From the NCBI GenBank assembly GCA_964504075.1, contig CAZDCT010000008.1, forward strand, positions 1 through 20,631: a DNA stretch of 20,631 nt, given 5' to 3'. The stretch comes from JAHJCL01 sp964504075 (GTDB lineage: Bacteria; Patescibacteriota; Minisyncoccia; Minisyncoccales; DG-74-3). The notes under the pieces are model-generated. The model made no database searches. It saw only the letters and a program-made list of their open reading frames with translations, and was not told where the DNA came from. The translations under genes and the position numbers were made by a program. This document shows positions 20,130 to 20,631 of the stretch, piece after piece. Position 1 is the first letter of the stretch. Every line of letters begins with the position of its first letter.

Positions 20130-20423
20130 ATGGCAAGAAGTTTAAAAAAAGGTCCATATATAGACGAGAAGTTATTGAAAAAGGTAAAAAAGTTGGGGTC
20201 AAGATCACCAGAGGTTATTAAAACTTGGTCAAGAGCTTGCACCATTACTCCAGAGATGGTTGGTTTCACTTTTGGTGTTCATAATGGTAAAGACTTTATA
20301 CCAGTTAAGGTAGCTGAAGACATGGTTGGTCATAAACTTGGTGAGTTTTCTCCAACTACAAAATTTTCTAGACACGGAGGAAAGATACAAAGAGAATTAG
20401 AGACAAAAAGAGCTAAAAAATAA
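20130..20423 (+). CDS. rpsS: 30S ribosomal protein S19 (97 aa)
   Basis: MARSLKKGPYIDEKLLKK, TWSRACTITPEMVGFTFGVHNGK and LGEFSPTTKFSRHGGK are diagnostic for S19, a 30S head protein near the A-site finger that pairs with S13. The length is normal. It sits in the standard rplB-rpsS-rplV order. Confidence 0.98.
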   Translation: MARSLKKGPYIDEKLLKKVKKLGSRSPEVIKTWSRACTITPEMVGFTFGVHNGKDFIPVKVAEDMVGHKLGEFSPTTKFSRHGGKIQRELETKRAKK

Positions 20424-20435
20424 TAAAGACAATAA

Positions 20436-20631
20436 ATGGAAGTCAAAGCTAAATTAAGTTATTTAAGAATAGCACCCAGGAAAGTAAGATTGGTTACTGA
20501 TTTAATTAAGGGTAAAAAAGTTGAGAAAGCTCAAGGTATTTTAAATTTTACCACCAAGAAAGCGGCTCAACCAGTTTTAAAATTATTAAATTCGGCTTTG
20601 GCTTCAGCTATTAATAATTTTCAGATGCAAG
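20436..20631 (+). CDS. rplV: 50S ribosomal protein L22, 5' part cut by window end
   Basis: ATG at 20436 opens MEVKAKLSYLRIAPRKVRLV, then DLIKGKKVEKAQGILNF and LLNSALASAINNF, the standard L22 N-terminal half. It is still open at the window end, with about 65 residues seen. The tunnel-lining beta-hairpin would lie beyond the edge. It starts 12 bases after rpsS. Confidence 0.95.
   Translation, partial: MEVKAKLSYLRIAPRKVRLVTDLIKGKKVEKAQGILNFTTKKAAQPVLKLLNSALASAINNFQMQ

Noticed and set aside
1..20631. CRISPR arrays, insertion sequences, prophage genes, toxin-antitoxin pairs, restriction systems
   Set aside because: No regularly spaced direct repeats, transposase or recombinase motifs, or recognisable defence proteins were found on either strand.

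Overview
The window looks like a piece of an AT-rich bacterial genome, most likely a Candidate Phyla Radiation (Patescibacteria, Parcubacteria-like) organism assembled from a metagenome. Pointers are the dense packing with many 4-8 base gene overlaps, the near absence of Shine-Dalgarno sequences, strongly A/T-ending codons, small zinc-ribbon proteins of a kind I associate with CPR genomes (a DUF5679-type protein, and a zinc-ribbon tail on a cation transporter), a lone RRM protein, and a 100-N scaffold gap inside fusA. The lineage is inference; no rRNA is present to settle it.

Layout. 1-3,412: miscellaneous genes: the end of a CDF metal transporter with a zinc-ribbon tail, a small membrane protein, an RRM RNA-binding protein, a membrane-anchored FKBP isomerase, a stand-alone Lrp/AsnC ligand-binding domain, a cytosolic histidine kinase on the minus strand, and two small unknowns. 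3,409-5,220: a dCTP deaminase-superfamily protein that seems to lack the catalytic residues, then a HI0933/BaiN-type flavoprotein. 5,229-9,540: an iron-sulfur and redox block: an Rrf2/IscR-like regulator preceded by a consensus promoter and an IscR-type palindrome, then iscS, iscU, a thioredoxin-CcdA fusion, an SDR dehydrogenase and a DUF1858 disulfide protein. 9,643-11,814: a DUF5679 zinc ribbon, a ComEC-like metallo-beta-lactamase and an enlarged adenylate-kinase-like protein. 11,817-12,341: a probable 6S RNA on the plus strand converging on a minus-strand rpmB - tRNA-Pro(GGG) unit. 12,435-13,037: a site-2 protease. 13,084-20,631: the str/S10 ribosomal superoperon rpsL-rpsG-fusA-tuf-rpsJ-rplC-rplD-rplW-rplB-rpsS-rplV, cut by the window edge.

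How it works together. Several promoters are close to consensus (TTGACA, about 17 bases, TATAAT or an extended TGT-TAnnnT -10), and in several the -10 box lies only 6-9 bases before the start codon, which predicts leaderless mRNAs (the metallo-beta-lactamase, rpsL, rpmB, the S2P protease). The Rrf2-iscS-iscU block looks self-regulated through the palindrome at its transcription start. The str/S10 block has separate promoters before rpsL and tuf and a terminator-like hairpin between rpsJ and rplC, suggesting several transcripts with different stoichiometry. I found no CRISPR array, prophage, transposon or restriction system. The items most worth follow-up are the isc operator, the leaderless promoters, the 6S-like RNA, the degenerate Dcd-like protein and the ribosomal-protein oddities.
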